DNA of 64,000 nucleotides from Bacteroidota bacterium (GTDB lineage Bacteria; Bacteroidota; Bacteroidia; Cytophagales; Cyclobacteriaceae): NCBI GenBank assembly GCA_016866385.1, contig VGMU01000007.1, positions 1 to 64,000 of the forward strand, read 5' to 3'. Shown piece by piece: positions 42,413 to 52,088 of this stretch (position 1 is its first letter; each line of letters starts with the position of its first letter). The notes under the pieces were generated by a model. It saw only the letters and a program-made list of their open reading frames with translations, ran no database searches and was not told where the DNA came from. The position numbers and the translations under genes were made by a program.

Positions 42413-42445
42413 TAGCTTTGTGTTCAAATTATATTTAGTCTAAAT
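42413..42445 (+). promoter_or_regulatory. candidate suf promoter: -7 box TAGCTTTG plus palindromic operator ATTTAG-T-CTAAAT
   Basis: TAGCTTTG at 42413-42420; perfect 6+1+6 palindrome at 42433-42445, 10 bp before the sufB ATG. Confidence 0.5.
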
Positions 42446-42455
42446 AACTCAGTTC

Positions 42456-43901
42456 ATGAGCAAAGACAATCAACTTTTAGAAGATCTAACTTCCAAAGAA
42501 TATGAGCACGGCTGGTCGGTAAATTACGAAGCCGATGAAGCCCCTGCTGGGCTGAATGAAGGGATAATTCGGTGGATATCCTCTAAAAAGGAAGAACCCC
42601 AGTGGCTATTGGAATGGAGACTGAAAGCCTTTGCTACCTGGCAGTCCATGGCAGAGCCTTCTTGGGCCAATGTCAACTATCCAAAAATTGATCTTCAGGC
42701 ATTAAAATACTATTCTGCTCCCAAGCAGTCGAAAAAACCAAAAAACCTCAATGAGGTAGATCCGGAGCTGATAGCCATTTACGAGAGACTTGGAATTTCT
42801 TTAAATGAGCAAAAGCGACTTCAAGGGATTGCCGTAGATGCTGTCTTAGATTCCGTATCGGTGGCAACTACCTTCAAGGATACCTTAAGCAAATTAGGAA
42901 TCATTTTTTGTTCTTTTAGCGAGGCGGTAAAAGAGCATCCCGAATTAATTAAAAAATACCTGGGCTCAGTAGTGCCCATTCAGGACAATTATTATGCGGC
43001 TTTAAATTCAGCTGTTTTTTCCGATGGATCCTTTTGTTACATACCGAAAGGTGTGCGTTGTCCCATGGAATTGTCTACCTACTTCAGAATCAATGCTGCC
43101 AATACAGGGCAATTCGAACGAACCTTAATTGTAGCCGAAGAATCTTCCTACGTTTCGTATTTGGAGGGTTGTACTGCCCCACAACGGGATGAAAACCAAT
43201 TGCATGCTGCCGTAGTAGAAATTTACGCTGCTGCCCATGCCGAGGTAAAGTATTCTACGGTACAAAATTGGTTTCCTGGGGACAAGGAAGGAAAAGGAGG
43301 TATTTACAATTTTGTAACTAAGCGAGGTATTTGTGCTGGAGATTACTCCAAAATTTCATGGACTCAGGTAGAAACGGGATCGGCTGTCACTTGGAAATAT
43401 CCTTCCTGCATTTTGAAAGGAGATCATTCGGTAGGTGAATTTTACTCTGTGGCGGTAACCAACAATTACCAACAGGCGGACACCGGAACTAAAATGATCC
43501 ATATTGGGAAAAACACGAAATCCAGAATTGTATCTAAAGGAATTTCAGCAGGTAAATCTCAAAACTCTTACCGAGGCCAGGTGCAGGTGATGAAAAGAGC
43601 TCAACATGCTATAAACTTTTCTCAGTGCGACTCTTTGTTGATGGGAAATGCCTGTGGAGCCCATACTTTCCCCTACATCGATATTGCCAATCCTACGGCC
43701 AAAGTAGAACACGAAGCCACTACCTCAAAAATTGGGGAGGATCAGATTTTCTATTGCAACCAACGGGGCATTGCCACTGAAGATGCCGTTGCATTGATCG
43801 TCAATGGCTATGCCAAAGAGGTACTCAACCAACTCCCAATGGAATTTGCCGTAGAAGCTCAAAAATTATTGGCGCTTACCTTAGAAGGTTCCGTTGGCTA
43901 G
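42456..43901 (+). CDS. sufB: Fe-S cluster assembly protein SufB
   Basis: [51 protein letters not shown]. Confidence 0.97.
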   Translation: MSKDNQLLEDLTSKEYEHGWSVNYEADEAPAGLNEGIIRWISSKKEEPQWLLEWRLKAFATWQSMAEPSWANVNYPKIDLQALKYYSAPKQSKKPKNLNEVDPELIAIYERLGISLNEQKRLQGIAVDAVLDSVSVATTFKDTLSKLGIIFCSFSEAVKEHPELIKKYLGSVVPIQDNYYAALNSAVFSDGSFCYIPKGVRCPMELSTYFRINAANTGQFERTLIVAEESSYVSYLEGCTAPQRDENQLHAAVVEIYAAAHAEVKYSTVQNWFPGDKEGKGGIYNFVTKRGICAGDYSKISWTQVETGSAVTWKYPSCILKGDHSVGEFYSVAVTNNYQQADTGTKMIHIGKNTKSRIVSKGISAGKSQNSYRGQVQVMKRAQHAINFSQCDSLLMGNACGAHTFPYIDIANPTAKVEHEATTSKIGEDQIFYCNQRGIATEDAVALIVNGYAKEVLNQLPMEFAVEAQKLLALTLEGSVG

Positions 43902-43935
43902 TGCTAAAGTTTTAGTATTTGAAAAAATATAACCC

Positions 43936-44703
43936 ATGTTATCCATAAAAAACCTACATGCTTCTATTGAGGGCACCCCCATCTTGAAGGGCATCAATTT
44001 ACAAGTAAATCCAGGAGAGGTCCATGCCATCATGGGACCCAACGGTTCGGGTAAATCTACCTTGGCCTCGGTTTTGGCAGGAAGAGAAGAATACGAAGTC
44101 ACCCAAGGCGAAGTGATTTTTCAAGGAAAAGAGCTTCTTGAGCTTTCTCCAGAAGATCGTGCGAGAGAGGGAGTATTTTTGGCTTTTCAATATCCCATTG
44201 AAATTCCGGGAGTTTCAACGACTAATTTTTTAAGGACAGCGCTCAATCAAATCCGAGAATACCGAGGTCAAGAGCCTCTAGACGCCGTAAAATTCCTTTC
44301 CTTGATGAAGGAAAAAATGGCGCTAGTTGAGATTGATCAAAAATTGTTAAGCCGCTCGCTCAACGAAGGCTTCTCTGGAGGAGAAAAAAAGAGAAACGAG
44401 ATTTTCCAAATGGCCATGTTGGAGCCCAAACTTTCTATTTTGGATGAAACCGACTCTGGATTGGATATTGATGCCTTACGAATCGTTTCCAATGGTGTTA
44501 ATAAATTAAAATCTCCCTCCACGGCAACCATAGTAGTTACCCATTACCAGCGTCTTCTTGATTACATCGTTCCTGATGTGGTACACGTACTTTATCAAGG
44601 AAGAATTGTAAAATCAGGAAGCAAAGAATTGGCTTTAGAATTAGAGCAAAAAGGATACGATTGGATAAAAGAAGAAGTTGATACCGCCAAGGCTACGGCC
44701 TGA
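43936..44703 (+). CDS. sufC: Fe-S cluster assembly ATPase SufC
   Basis: [70 protein letters not shown]. Confidence 0.97.
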   Translation: MLSIKNLHASIEGTPILKGINLQVNPGEVHAIMGPNGSGKSTLASVLAGREEYEVTQGEVIFQGKELLELSPEDRAREGVFLAFQYPIEIPGVSTTNFLRTALNQIREYRGQEPLDAVKFLSLMKEKMALVEIDQKLLSRSLNEGFSGGEKKRNEIFQMAMLEPKLSILDETDSGLDIDALRIVSNGVNKLKSPSTATIVVTHYQRLLDYIVPDVVHVLYQGRIVKSGSKELALELEQKGYDWIKEEVDTAKATA

Positions 44704-44719
44704 TCTCCCCTACAAACCC

Positions 44720-45994
44720 ATGAGTATCAAGACCAAACAAGAATTAGTTCAGGGCCTTTTCACCGCTTCTCCCTCAAATTTCATCGCTTTGAGAGAGCAG
44801 GGAAAGGAAATTTTCCTATCCCAAGGACTTCCTAGCCAAAAATCTGAAGAATATCGTTTTACGCCTATTGCCAAGAAATTGGAGCAGGCGATTACCCGTT
44901 TTTTTCCGGCCTCTCCCCTTTCTTTAAGTAAAGAACAAGTTCAAAATGCCTTACTTGATGGATTTGAAGGAGATGTTTTGGTTTTTTCTAATGGATATTA
45001 TCATCCGGAATTTTCTAACCAGATAGAAGGCATGGAAGTATCGATTTTATCAGAAAAGCCCAATACGCCCATTGGAAGTATTGCTAAGCCTGAAAAAGAC
45101 CCTTTTCTTTCCTTAAATCAAGCCACTTTCTCCGATGGGATTTTTATTTCCATTCCGTCCAAATTTATCTGTAAAAAACCTATTTTACTTTTGAACTTTC
45201 ACCAAGAATTGGATGGACAAGTAATTAGTCCAAGAATTTGGATAGAAGTTGGAGATTTTTCCGAAGTCACATTTGTAGAGCAGGGCTGTTCTTTAGGAAG
45301 TTCCCCTTATTTCGTTAACAAGGTCATAGAAATCCAAGGTGGAGTACAATCCCAAATTTCCTACCATAGAATTCAGCACGAAGGAAATCAGGTCATAGAA
45401 GTAAGTCAGTTAGAAACTGACATACAGAGAGGTGCTCAATTTACCTCTTTTTATTTATCCCTTTCTGGGGATCTGATTCGAAACAACCTGTCCTTGCATT
45501 TGAAGGGAAGTAATTCCGTGGGTAACATGTATGGGATTTCCTTGCTTCAAGGAAAATCTCTGGTCGACCACCATACCTACGTGGATCATAAAGAACCACA
45601 TGCCGAATCCAATGAATTGTACAAAGGAATCTTTGGGGATTACAGCAGAGGAGTATTCAATGGCAAAATTCTTGTCCGCAAGGATGCTCAGAAAACAAAT
45701 GCTTTTCAACAAAACAACAACGTGCTCCTCTCCGAAGATGCCTTAATCAATACCAAGCCTCAATTGGAGATTTGGGCTGACGATGTGAAGTGCTCTCATG
45801 GATGTACCGTAGGGCAGTTGGATGAAGAGGCTCTTTTTTACCTCCAAGCGAGAGGTATTGAAAAAACCACTGCGAGAGGCTTACTTTTATTTGCTTTCAT
45901 CGCGGAAGTGGTGGATAAAATTCAAATTGAGAGCTTACAAAAATACATCATCACCCTGATTCAGGAGCGTCTGGGGAGTAAGTTTAGAACATGA
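44720..45994 (+). CDS. sufD: Fe-S cluster assembly protein SufD
   Basis: YKGIFGDYSRGVFNGKILVRKDAQKTNAFQQNNNVLLSEDALINTKPQLEIWADDVKCSHGCTVGQLDEEALFYLQARGI. Confidence 0.96.
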   Translation: MSIKTKQELVQGLFTASPSNFIALREQGKEIFLSQGLPSQKSEEYRFTPIAKKLEQAITRFFPASPLSLSKEQVQNALLDGFEGDVLVFSNGYYHPEFSNQIEGMEVSILSEKPNTPIGSIAKPEKDPFLSLNQATFSDGIFISIPSKFICKKPILLLNFHQELDGQVISPRIWIEVGDFSEVTFVEQGCSLGSSPYFVNKVIEIQGGVQSQISYHRIQHEGNQVIEVSQLETDIQRGAQFTSFYLSLSGDLIRNNLSLHLKGSNSVGNMYGISLLQGKSLVDHHTYVDHKEPHAESNELYKGIFGDYSRGVFNGKILVRKDAQKTNAFQQNNNVLLSEDALINTKPQLEIWADDVKCSHGCTVGQLDEEALFYLQARGIEKTTARGLLLFAFIAEVVDKIQIESLQKYIITLIQERLGSKFRT

Positions 45995-47214
45995 GCGTCG
46001 ATGTACCATCCATCAGAAGGCTTTTCCCAGCACTTCATCAAGAAGTGAATGGCAAGCCCCTGATTTATTTTGACAACGCAGCTACCACCCAAAAACCCCT
46101 ATCGGTCATAGAGGCTCAGCAGGCTTACTACGAGCAGAATAATGCCAATATCCATAGAGGGGCCCATACCCTAGCCGACCGTGCCACGCTACAATTTGAG
46201 GCAGTCCGAGAAGCGATCCAGGGCTTTTTAGGCGCCAAAGAAGCTGCTGAAATTATTTTCACCAAAGGCACTACCGAAGGGATTAACTTGGTGGCCAAGA
46301 CTTTTGGAAAAAAATTCATTACCAAAGGAGATGAAATCTTAATTTCCACCATGGAGCATCACAGCAATATTGTGCCGTGGCAAATGCTCTGTGAGGAGAC
46401 AGGTGCCTGCTTAAAAATAATTCCAATCACTCCAGAAGGAGAATTGATTTGGGAAGAATTTGAGCGACTTCTAAGCCCAAAAACCAAGTTGGTGAGTATA
46501 GTACATGCTTCCAATGCCCTGGGAACCATCAATCCTGTCAAAAGAATAATTGCAGCTGCGCACGAAGCAGGTGCCAAGGTACTGCTGGATGGAGCACAAG
46601 CTACTTCTCACTTAGAAGTAGATGTACTCGACTTGGATTGCGATTTTTTAGCGTTTTCAGCCCACAAACTCTATGGCCCAACCGGCTTGGGGGTTTTGTA
46701 TGGGAAAAGAAATCTTTTGGAACAAATGCCTCCTTTTCTTGGAGGTGGAGAAATGATTCGAGAAGTTTCCTTTGAAAAAACCACCTACAACGATATCCCA
46801 TTCAAATTTGAAGCTGGGACTCCTAGCATTGCAGAAGTAATCTCCTTTGGTCCCGCACTAGACTTTATTCAAGGACTTGGCAAGAAATCAATCATGGCTC
46901 ATGAAATCGAACTCTTGACCTATGCCACTCAACTCCTGCAGGACATCAAAGGAATAACCCTTGTGGGCACTGCAGCAGAAAAAGTCTCTGTACTTTCTTT
47001 TACAGTGGGAGGAATGCATCCTTATGACGTAGGCCAACTTTTAGATGCTAAAGGAATAGCCGTGAGAACAGGTCACCATTGTACCCAACCTTTGATGAAA
47101 AGACTGGGAATAGAAGGAACTGTACGGGCGTCTTTTGCAGTTTATAACACTAAGGCTGAAATTGATGTTTTCGCTGAGGGAGTAGCTCAACTTGCAAGAA
47201 TAAAAAATAGATGA
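45991..47214 (+). CDS. sufS: cysteine desulfurase SufS
   Basis: YFDNAATTQKP, TEGINLVAKTFG, DFLAFSAHKLYGPTGLGVLYGK, AVRTGHHCTQPLM. Confidence 0.97.
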   Translation: MSVDVPSIRRLFPALHQEVNGKPLIYFDNAATTQKPLSVIEAQQAYYEQNNANIHRGAHTLADRATLQFEAVREAIQGFLGAKEAAEIIFTKGTTEGINLVAKTFGKKFITKGDEILISTMEHHSNIVPWQMLCEETGACLKIIPITPEGELIWEEFERLLSPKTKLVSIVHASNALGTINPVKRIIAAAHEAGAKVLLDGAQATSHLEVDVLDLDCDFLAFSAHKLYGPTGLGVLYGKRNLLEQMPPFLGGGEMIREVSFEKTTYNDIPFKFEAGTPSIAEVISFGPALDFIQGLGKKSIMAHEIELLTYATQLLQDIKGITLVGTAAEKVSVLSFTVGGMHPYDVGQLLDAKGIAVRTGHHCTQPLMKRLGIEGTVRASFAVYNTKAEIDVFAEGVAQLARIKNR

Positions 47215-47654
47215 ATTCCATCTTAGACATACAAGAAGAAATAGTTTCTGAATTTGAAATCCTTGGGGACGATAAAGAGTCTACTATTTTTTATATCATG
47301 GAACTAGGGAATAGTCTTGACCCTTTTCCAGAAGAAGAAAGAAAAGAGGAGAATGTAATCAAAGGATGCCAATCTAAAGTTTGGCTCGCGGCACAATTTA
47401 TTGAAGGAAAGTGCCACTTCTCTGCAGATTCAAATACAGATATCACCAAAGGATTGATTTCCTTGTTGATTCGAATTTACAACCGCAGGAGTCCAGAAGA
47501 AATTCTTGGAAATGAACTCACATTTCTTCAACGAATCGGAATGGGCAATATTTTGGGAAGTCAGAGATCCAATGGCCTTGCCTCCATGATACAACAGATG
47601 AAGCGCTATGCCTTAGCCTTTAAAACCAAGCAACTATCCATCCATGGAAACTAA
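47211..47654 (+). CDS. sufE: SufE family sulfur acceptor protein
   Basis: ENVIKGCQSKVWLAAQFIEGKCHFSADSNTDITKGLISLL. Confidence 0.93.
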   Translation: MNSILDIQEEIVSEFEILGDDKESTIFYIMELGNSLDPFPEEERKEENVIKGCQSKVWLAAQFIEGKCHFSADSNTDITKGLISLLIRIYNRRSPEEILGNELTFLQRIGMGNILGSQRSNGLASMIQQMKRYALAFKTKQLSIHGN

Positions 47655-47985
47655 GGTATCTGAACCTGATGGTGTGCAACTAGACAACCTCAGGGAAAAG
47701 GTCATTGCAGCTATAAAGCTGGTGTATGACCCGGAAATTCCTGTAGACGTATACGAATTGGGATTAATTTATGAGATAACTATTTACCCCGTCAATAACG
47801 TATATGTATTGATGACCCTTACTTCCCCCAATTGTCCTTCAGCAGAATTTATTCCCTCGGAGGTAAAAGAAAAAATTCAGCAAGTCATGGGTATAAATAA
47901 TGTAGAAGTAGAAGTAACTTTCGATCCCCCCTACACCCAGGACATGATGTCAGAAGTAGCCAAACTTGAATTAGGATTTCTTTAA
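47644..47985 (+). CDS. MIP18/DUF59 family Fe-S assembly protein (SufT-like)
   Basis: AIKLVYDPEIPVDVYELGLIYEI, MTLTSPNCPSAEFIPSEVKEKI, VEVTFDPPYTQDMMSE. Confidence 0.92.
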   Translation: METKVSEPDGVQLDNLREKVIAAIKLVYDPEIPVDVYELGLIYEITIYPVNNVYVLMTLTSPNCPSAEFIPSEVKEKIQQVMGINNVEVEVTFDPPYTQDMMSEVAKLELGFL

Positions 47986-48010
47986 AATAACAATTTAAAA
48001 ATAGTCAATC

Positions 48011-48433
48011 ATGTATCCAGAAGAATTAATAGCCCCCATGAGAGCTGAATTATCAGATCTTGGATTTCAAGAATTTCGTACTGCACAACAAGTAGAAGCG
48101 CACCTCGGAGAAGACCATACCGGTACCACTTTTGTGGTTGTGAATTCTGTTTGTGGCTGCGCTGCAGGAGCAGCTAGACCAGGAGTACGCTATGCTTTAG
48201 AACAATCCAGCAAAAAGCCCAATTCCCTAGCCACCGTTTTTGCAGGAAATGATCGGGAAGCTGTTGCCAAAGTTAGAGAATTGGTTCTTCCTTACCCTCC
48301 TTCATCTCCAGCCATGGCCCTTTTTAAGGATGGAGAATTGGTTCACTTCATCGAAAGACACCACATCGAAGGGAGAAATGCCAAAATGATAGGAGATCAT
48401 TTGGTCGAGGTATTTGAGCATTTCTGTGATTGA
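48011..48433 (+). CDS. BrxA/BrxB family bacilliredoxin
   Basis: MYPEELIAPMRAELSDLGFQEFRTAQQVE, VVVNSVCGCAAGAARPGV (CGC motif), FIERHHIEGRNA. Confidence 0.93.
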   Translation: MYPEELIAPMRAELSDLGFQEFRTAQQVEAHLGEDHTGTTFVVVNSVCGCAAGAARPGVRYALEQSSKKPNSLATVFAGNDREAVAKVRELVLPYPPSSPAMALFKDGELVHFIERHHIEGRNAKMIGDHLVEVFEHFCD

Positions 48434-48503
48434 TAGGTCCTCGCTCCTCGGTTGTATAAGGGGCAGGTGCAAGGTAGGGATTTATACTAAAAAATTATAG
48501 CCT

Positions 48504-48528
48504 TAATTAATTGATTATCAGTTAATTA
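48504..48528. promoter_or_regulatory. 25-bp near-palindrome upstream of gltA
   Basis: TAATTAA-t-TGAT-t-ATCA-g-TTAATTA, centred at 48516. Confidence 0.4.
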
Positions 48529-48657
48529 GTAAGTATTAAATTTTTAATCCTTATCATAAATCCATTTATAGAATAAAATAGTAAAAAAATAGTCTCTTTT
48601 AGTAACTTGGGGCGTTTTTAAAATCGCTCTTAGAAATAATCTCAAACTACCACACCC

Positions 48658-49944
48658 ATGTCTGATACCGCTAAACTGGTCTACAAAGGACAAGAATATG
48701 AATTTCCGATACTTGTAGGTACCGAAAATGAGCCTGCTATTGATATTGCAAAACTAAGAAGTGACACAGGACTGATCACTCTTGATTCAGGATTTAAAAA
48801 TACTGGGTCGACTACCAGTTCCATTACTTTCTTGGATGGAGAGGAAGGCATTCTGAGGTATAGGGGATATAAGATCGAGGAATTGGCAGAAAAATCAAAT
48901 TTTCTTGAGGTGGCTTATCTCTTGATCTATGGGGAATTGCCAAGAAAGGATCAGTTTGATGATTTTACCAAGCAGATTACCTACCATACGCTGGTCCACG
49001 AAGACATCAAGAAAATTTTGGACGGATTCCCTTCCAACTCTCATCCCATGGGAGTACTTTCTTCCCTAATTTGCTCACTTTCTGCTTTTTATCCGGATTC
49101 ACTCAATCCAAATAGTACTCCTGAGGAAGTGAATTTGAGCATGATTCGCCTATTGGCAAAAATGCCAACTTTTGCAGCTTGGGCGTATAAAAATAAAATG
49201 GGACACCCCGTAAATTATCCAGATAATTCCCTGGACTACTGCTCTAATTTCCTAAAAATGATGTTTGCTTTCCCTGCAGAGCAATATAAAGTAGATCCTA
49301 TAGTAGCTAAGGCACTGGATGTGTTGCTTATTTTGCACGCCGACCACGAGCAAAACTGTTCAACTTCTACGGTACGTATGGTAGGCTCTTCCCAAGGACC
49401 CATTTATGCTTCCATCTCTGCTGGAATCAATGCCCTTTGGGGACCTCTGCATGGAGGAGCAAATCAATCGGTTATTGAAATGCTAGAAGCTATCAAAGCC
49501 GATGGAGGGAACGCAAAGAAATACTTGGATAAGGCCAAAGACAAAAATGATTCTTTCAGATTGATGGGATTTGGCCATAGGGTATACAAAAACTTCGATC
49601 CTAGAGCAAAAATTATTAAAAAAGCTGCAGACGATGTGCTGGGAAAATTAGGGGTGAAAGATCCCGTTTTGGATATCGCCAAGGAATTGGAATATGCCGC
49701 ATTAAATGATTCTTATTTTGTGGAGAGAAAGCTTTATCCTAATGTGGATTTCTATTCTGGTATTATTTATAGAGCATTAGGAATTCCTACCGACATGTTT
49801 ACGGTCATGTTTGCTCTAGGACGTCTACCAGGCTGGATTGCTCAGTGGAAAGAGATGACCGAAAAAGGTGAGCCTATAGGCAGACCACGGCAAATGTATA
49901 CAGGAGCGATAGAGCGTGGCTATGTAGCCATGTCAAATCGTTAA
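48658..49944 (+). CDS. gltA: citrate synthase
   Basis: ITFLDGEEGILRYRGYKIEELAEKS, LHADHEQNCSTSTVRMVGSSQ, LMGFGHRVYKNFDPRAKIIKK, RPRQMYTG. Confidence 0.97.
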   Translation: MSDTAKLVYKGQEYEFPILVGTENEPAIDIAKLRSDTGLITLDSGFKNTGSTTSSITFLDGEEGILRYRGYKIEELAEKSNFLEVAYLLIYGELPRKDQFDDFTKQITYHTLVHEDIKKILDGFPSNSHPMGVLSSLICSLSAFYPDSLNPNSTPEEVNLSMIRLLAKMPTFAAWAYKNKMGHPVNYPDNSLDYCSNFLKMMFAFPAEQYKVDPIVAKALDVLLILHADHEQNCSTSTVRMVGSSQGPIYASISAGINALWGPLHGGANQSVIEMLEAIKADGGNAKKYLDKAKDKNDSFRLMGFGHRVYKNFDPRAKIIKKAADDVLGKLGVKDPVLDIAKELEYAALNDSYFVERKLYPNVDFYSGIIYRALGIPTDMFTVMFALGRLPGWIAQWKEMTEKGEPIGRPRQMYTGAIERGYVAMSNR

Positions 49945-50049
49945 ACACTCCATAAATCGCGTCAAGGGAAATAAAAGTTAGTTACAGCTTTTTAACCCTT
50001 GACTCGGTTAAGTATAAATTCTACTTAAATAAATTTTACCTCTCTGCAC

Positions 50050-50310
50050 ATGATTCCAAGTACCCTTGAAGAAGCTGTTGCGCTGACTCAAAAATTCACT
50101 TCTAAGCCTAGCAATGAAGAACTTCTTCGCCTCTATGGGCTTTATAAGCAGGCTACCGCAGGAGACAATGAAGAAGAACGGCCTGGAGGATTTGATTTTA
50201 AAGCAGCTGCCAAATACAATGCCTGGTTGATCCTTAAAGGAAAATCAAAAGAGGAAGCCAGCACGGGCTATATCGAATTGGTCACTGAGCTATCCAGCAA
50301 ATACCTCTAA
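50050..50310 (+). CDS. acyl-CoA-binding protein
   Basis: SNEELLRLYGLYKQATAGDNEEERPGGFDFKAAAKYNAWLILKGKSKEEASTGYIELV is the ACBP fold signature. Confidence 0.9.
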   Translation: MIPSTLEEAVALTQKFTSKPSNEELLRLYGLYKQATAGDNEEERPGGFDFKAAAKYNAWLILKGKSKEEASTGYIELVTELSSKYL

Positions 50311-50319
50311 TATTCAAAC

Positions 50320-50350
50320 AGCCTTGGGTCTCGCTCAGGGCTTATTTTTT
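50320..50350 (+). terminator. rho-independent terminator after the ACBP gene
   Basis: AGCCTTG ... CAGGGCT followed by T-tract; overlaps the 3' end of the convergent gene. Confidence 0.55.
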
Positions 50351-51324
50351 TCAAAGGATTTAGCCAAAATACTCCCCAAAATCAATTGCTGAAGATGGTA
50401 CACCATCACAGGAAGCAGCACAAGCCCTAGGATTGCAGAACTAGGAAACAATACTTTTCCCATGGCTACCCCATGCACCAAAGATTTGGTAGACCCACAA
50501 AAAAGAGCTGCAATTTGATCCTCTCGTGAAAAGGAAAGCAACCGAACCAGAAAAAAAAGAATTCCAAAGACAAGTATAAGGATGGCTAGCATAAAAAGTG
50601 CTAATCCTCCCAAGTTTAGCCAGGAAAAGGAAGCAAATATTTTTTGTGAAAAGGATTCCGAAAACGTGGTAAACACGATGGTAAGAATCACCGTTTGATC
50701 CAAGTATTTTAATCGGTTCACATAGGGTTTGATCTTGGGAAATAAGAAACGATGTAAAAGCAACCCCAAAAGGACCGGATGTACTACAAGTTTCTGAAGA
50801 TCCACAATGGAAGACCAAAGATCAAGTTCTCCGGCTACCTCTCCTCCTGAAAGACGCATCCAAATTGGAGTGAAAACTACCCCAAATAAACTTGAAATAC
50901 TCGCATTAAAGATGGCTGCCGGCACATTTCCACCTGCAATGGACACCAACACCACCGAGGCACTGACGGTAGAGGGCAAAGCACCTAAGTAACTAATCCC
51001 TAGCGCAAAAGCTGGATCTAAGCCTGGAAAAAAGGAAACCAGCCCCATGGTGAGCAGTGGAAACCCCAAAAAGGTAGTCATTTGGACCAAGATATGTAAT
51101 TTCCAATTTCTTAGTCCTGAAACTATCTGAGAGGGATCAAGCTTTAGCCCATAAAAAAAGAAAAGCAAAGCAATACCTTTTTGAATAACCGGCTTCCAGG
51201 GGAGACTGGATTCAGAGGAACCTAAGTCTGGGAAAAGTGCTGCCAAACCAATGGCTGCGAAAATTCCCAACAAAAACCCATTGAGTCCTACGCTATGAAA
51301 CAACTTGGATAACCCTTTCCTCAT
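50335..51324 (-). CDS. bile acid:sodium symporter family protein (SBF-like)
   Basis: FFFYGLKLDPSQIVSGLRNWKLHILVQMTTFLGFPL, YLGALPSTVSASVVLVSIAGGNVPAAIFNASISSLFGV. Confidence 0.9.
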   Translation of the reverse strand: MRKGLSKLFHSVGLNGFLLGIFAAIGLAALFPDLGSSESSLPWKPVIQKGIALLFFFYGLKLDPSQIVSGLRNWKLHILVQMTTFLGFPLLTMGLVSFFPGLDPAFALGISYLGALPSTVSASVVLVSIAGGNVPAAIFNASISSLFGVVFTPIWMRLSGGEVAGELDLWSSIVDLQKLVVHPVLLGLLLHRFLFPKIKPYVNRLKYLDQTVILTIVFTTFSESFSQKIFASFSWLNLGGLALFMLAILILVFGILFFLVRLLSFSREDQIAALFCGSTKSLVHGVAMGKVLFPSSAILGLVLLPVMVYHLQQLILGSILAKSFEKNKP

Positions 51325-52070
51325 GAACTCAATATTCTTTTAAAATTATCACAAAGGATAGCTGTAGCAATAGCCACATTTAAGGATTCGGTAGTTCCAT
51401 ATCCAGGAATGGTCACCTTACGAGTCACCCATTTTTCTATGGCCTTTGAAATCCCTTGAGATTCATTTCCCATCAATAGAACCCCTGGATGGAGATTTTT
51501 AAGTTGGTGTATGGACTCACCTTCTAAAAACGCCCCATACACGGGCACGTTCCACCGGGAGAATACATCCCCTAATTCCTCGTAAAAAAATTGTACTCGC
51601 GTAAATGAACCCATAGAAGATTGAATTACTTTGGGATTATAAAAGTCTGCGGTATTGGGGGAAAGGACCATTTTTTTGATGCCATACCAATCCGCTATCC
51701 TGATGATGGTGCCTAAATTACCTGGATCGCGTACCTCATCCAAAGCTAGAATAAGTTCATCGTCCTGAGGCATAAAAGTTAAATTGGGCTTCATTTTCAC
51801 CACTGCCAAGGCAGCATCGTTGCTTTGGTACTGTCCCACCTGCTCCAGTTGATTTGCTGTGACCAAAAGTACCTCTACCCCAATGCGAGACAATAAAGTA
51901 GCATACTTGTGAGCAAAGTCTTGAGTTACTAAAAGTAAATCTAAGGTAAAGTCCGACTGCAGCACTTCGACTACACTTTTTTCACCTTCCACAAAGAAGG
52001 CTCCCGAGTCCATTCGGTATTTCTTTTGATGTAAGGATTTTATAAACTTAACCGTATTTTTGCTCAGCAT
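51321..52070 (-). CDS. TrmH/SpoU family RNA methyltransferase
   Basis: LALDEVRDPGNLGTIIRIADWYGI, VLLMGNESQGISKAIEKW, IPGYGTTESLNVAIATAILC. ORF track extends to 52235; ATG at 52070 (MLSKNTVKFIKSLHQKKYR) is more plausible. Confidence 0.92.
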   Translation of the reverse strand: MLSKNTVKFIKSLHQKKYRMDSGAFFVEGEKSVVEVLQSDFTLDLLLVTQDFAHKYATLLSRIGVEVLLVTANQLEQVGQYQSNDAALAVVKMKPNLTFMPQDDELILALDEVRDPGNLGTIIRIADWYGIKKMVLSPNTADFYNPKVIQSSMGSFTRVQFFYEELGDVFSRWNVPVYGAFLEGESIHQLKNLHPGVLLMGNESQGISKAIEKWVTRKVTIPGYGTTESLNVAIATAILCDNFKRILSS

Positions 52071-52088
52071 TCCTCTCCTTATTCGAAA

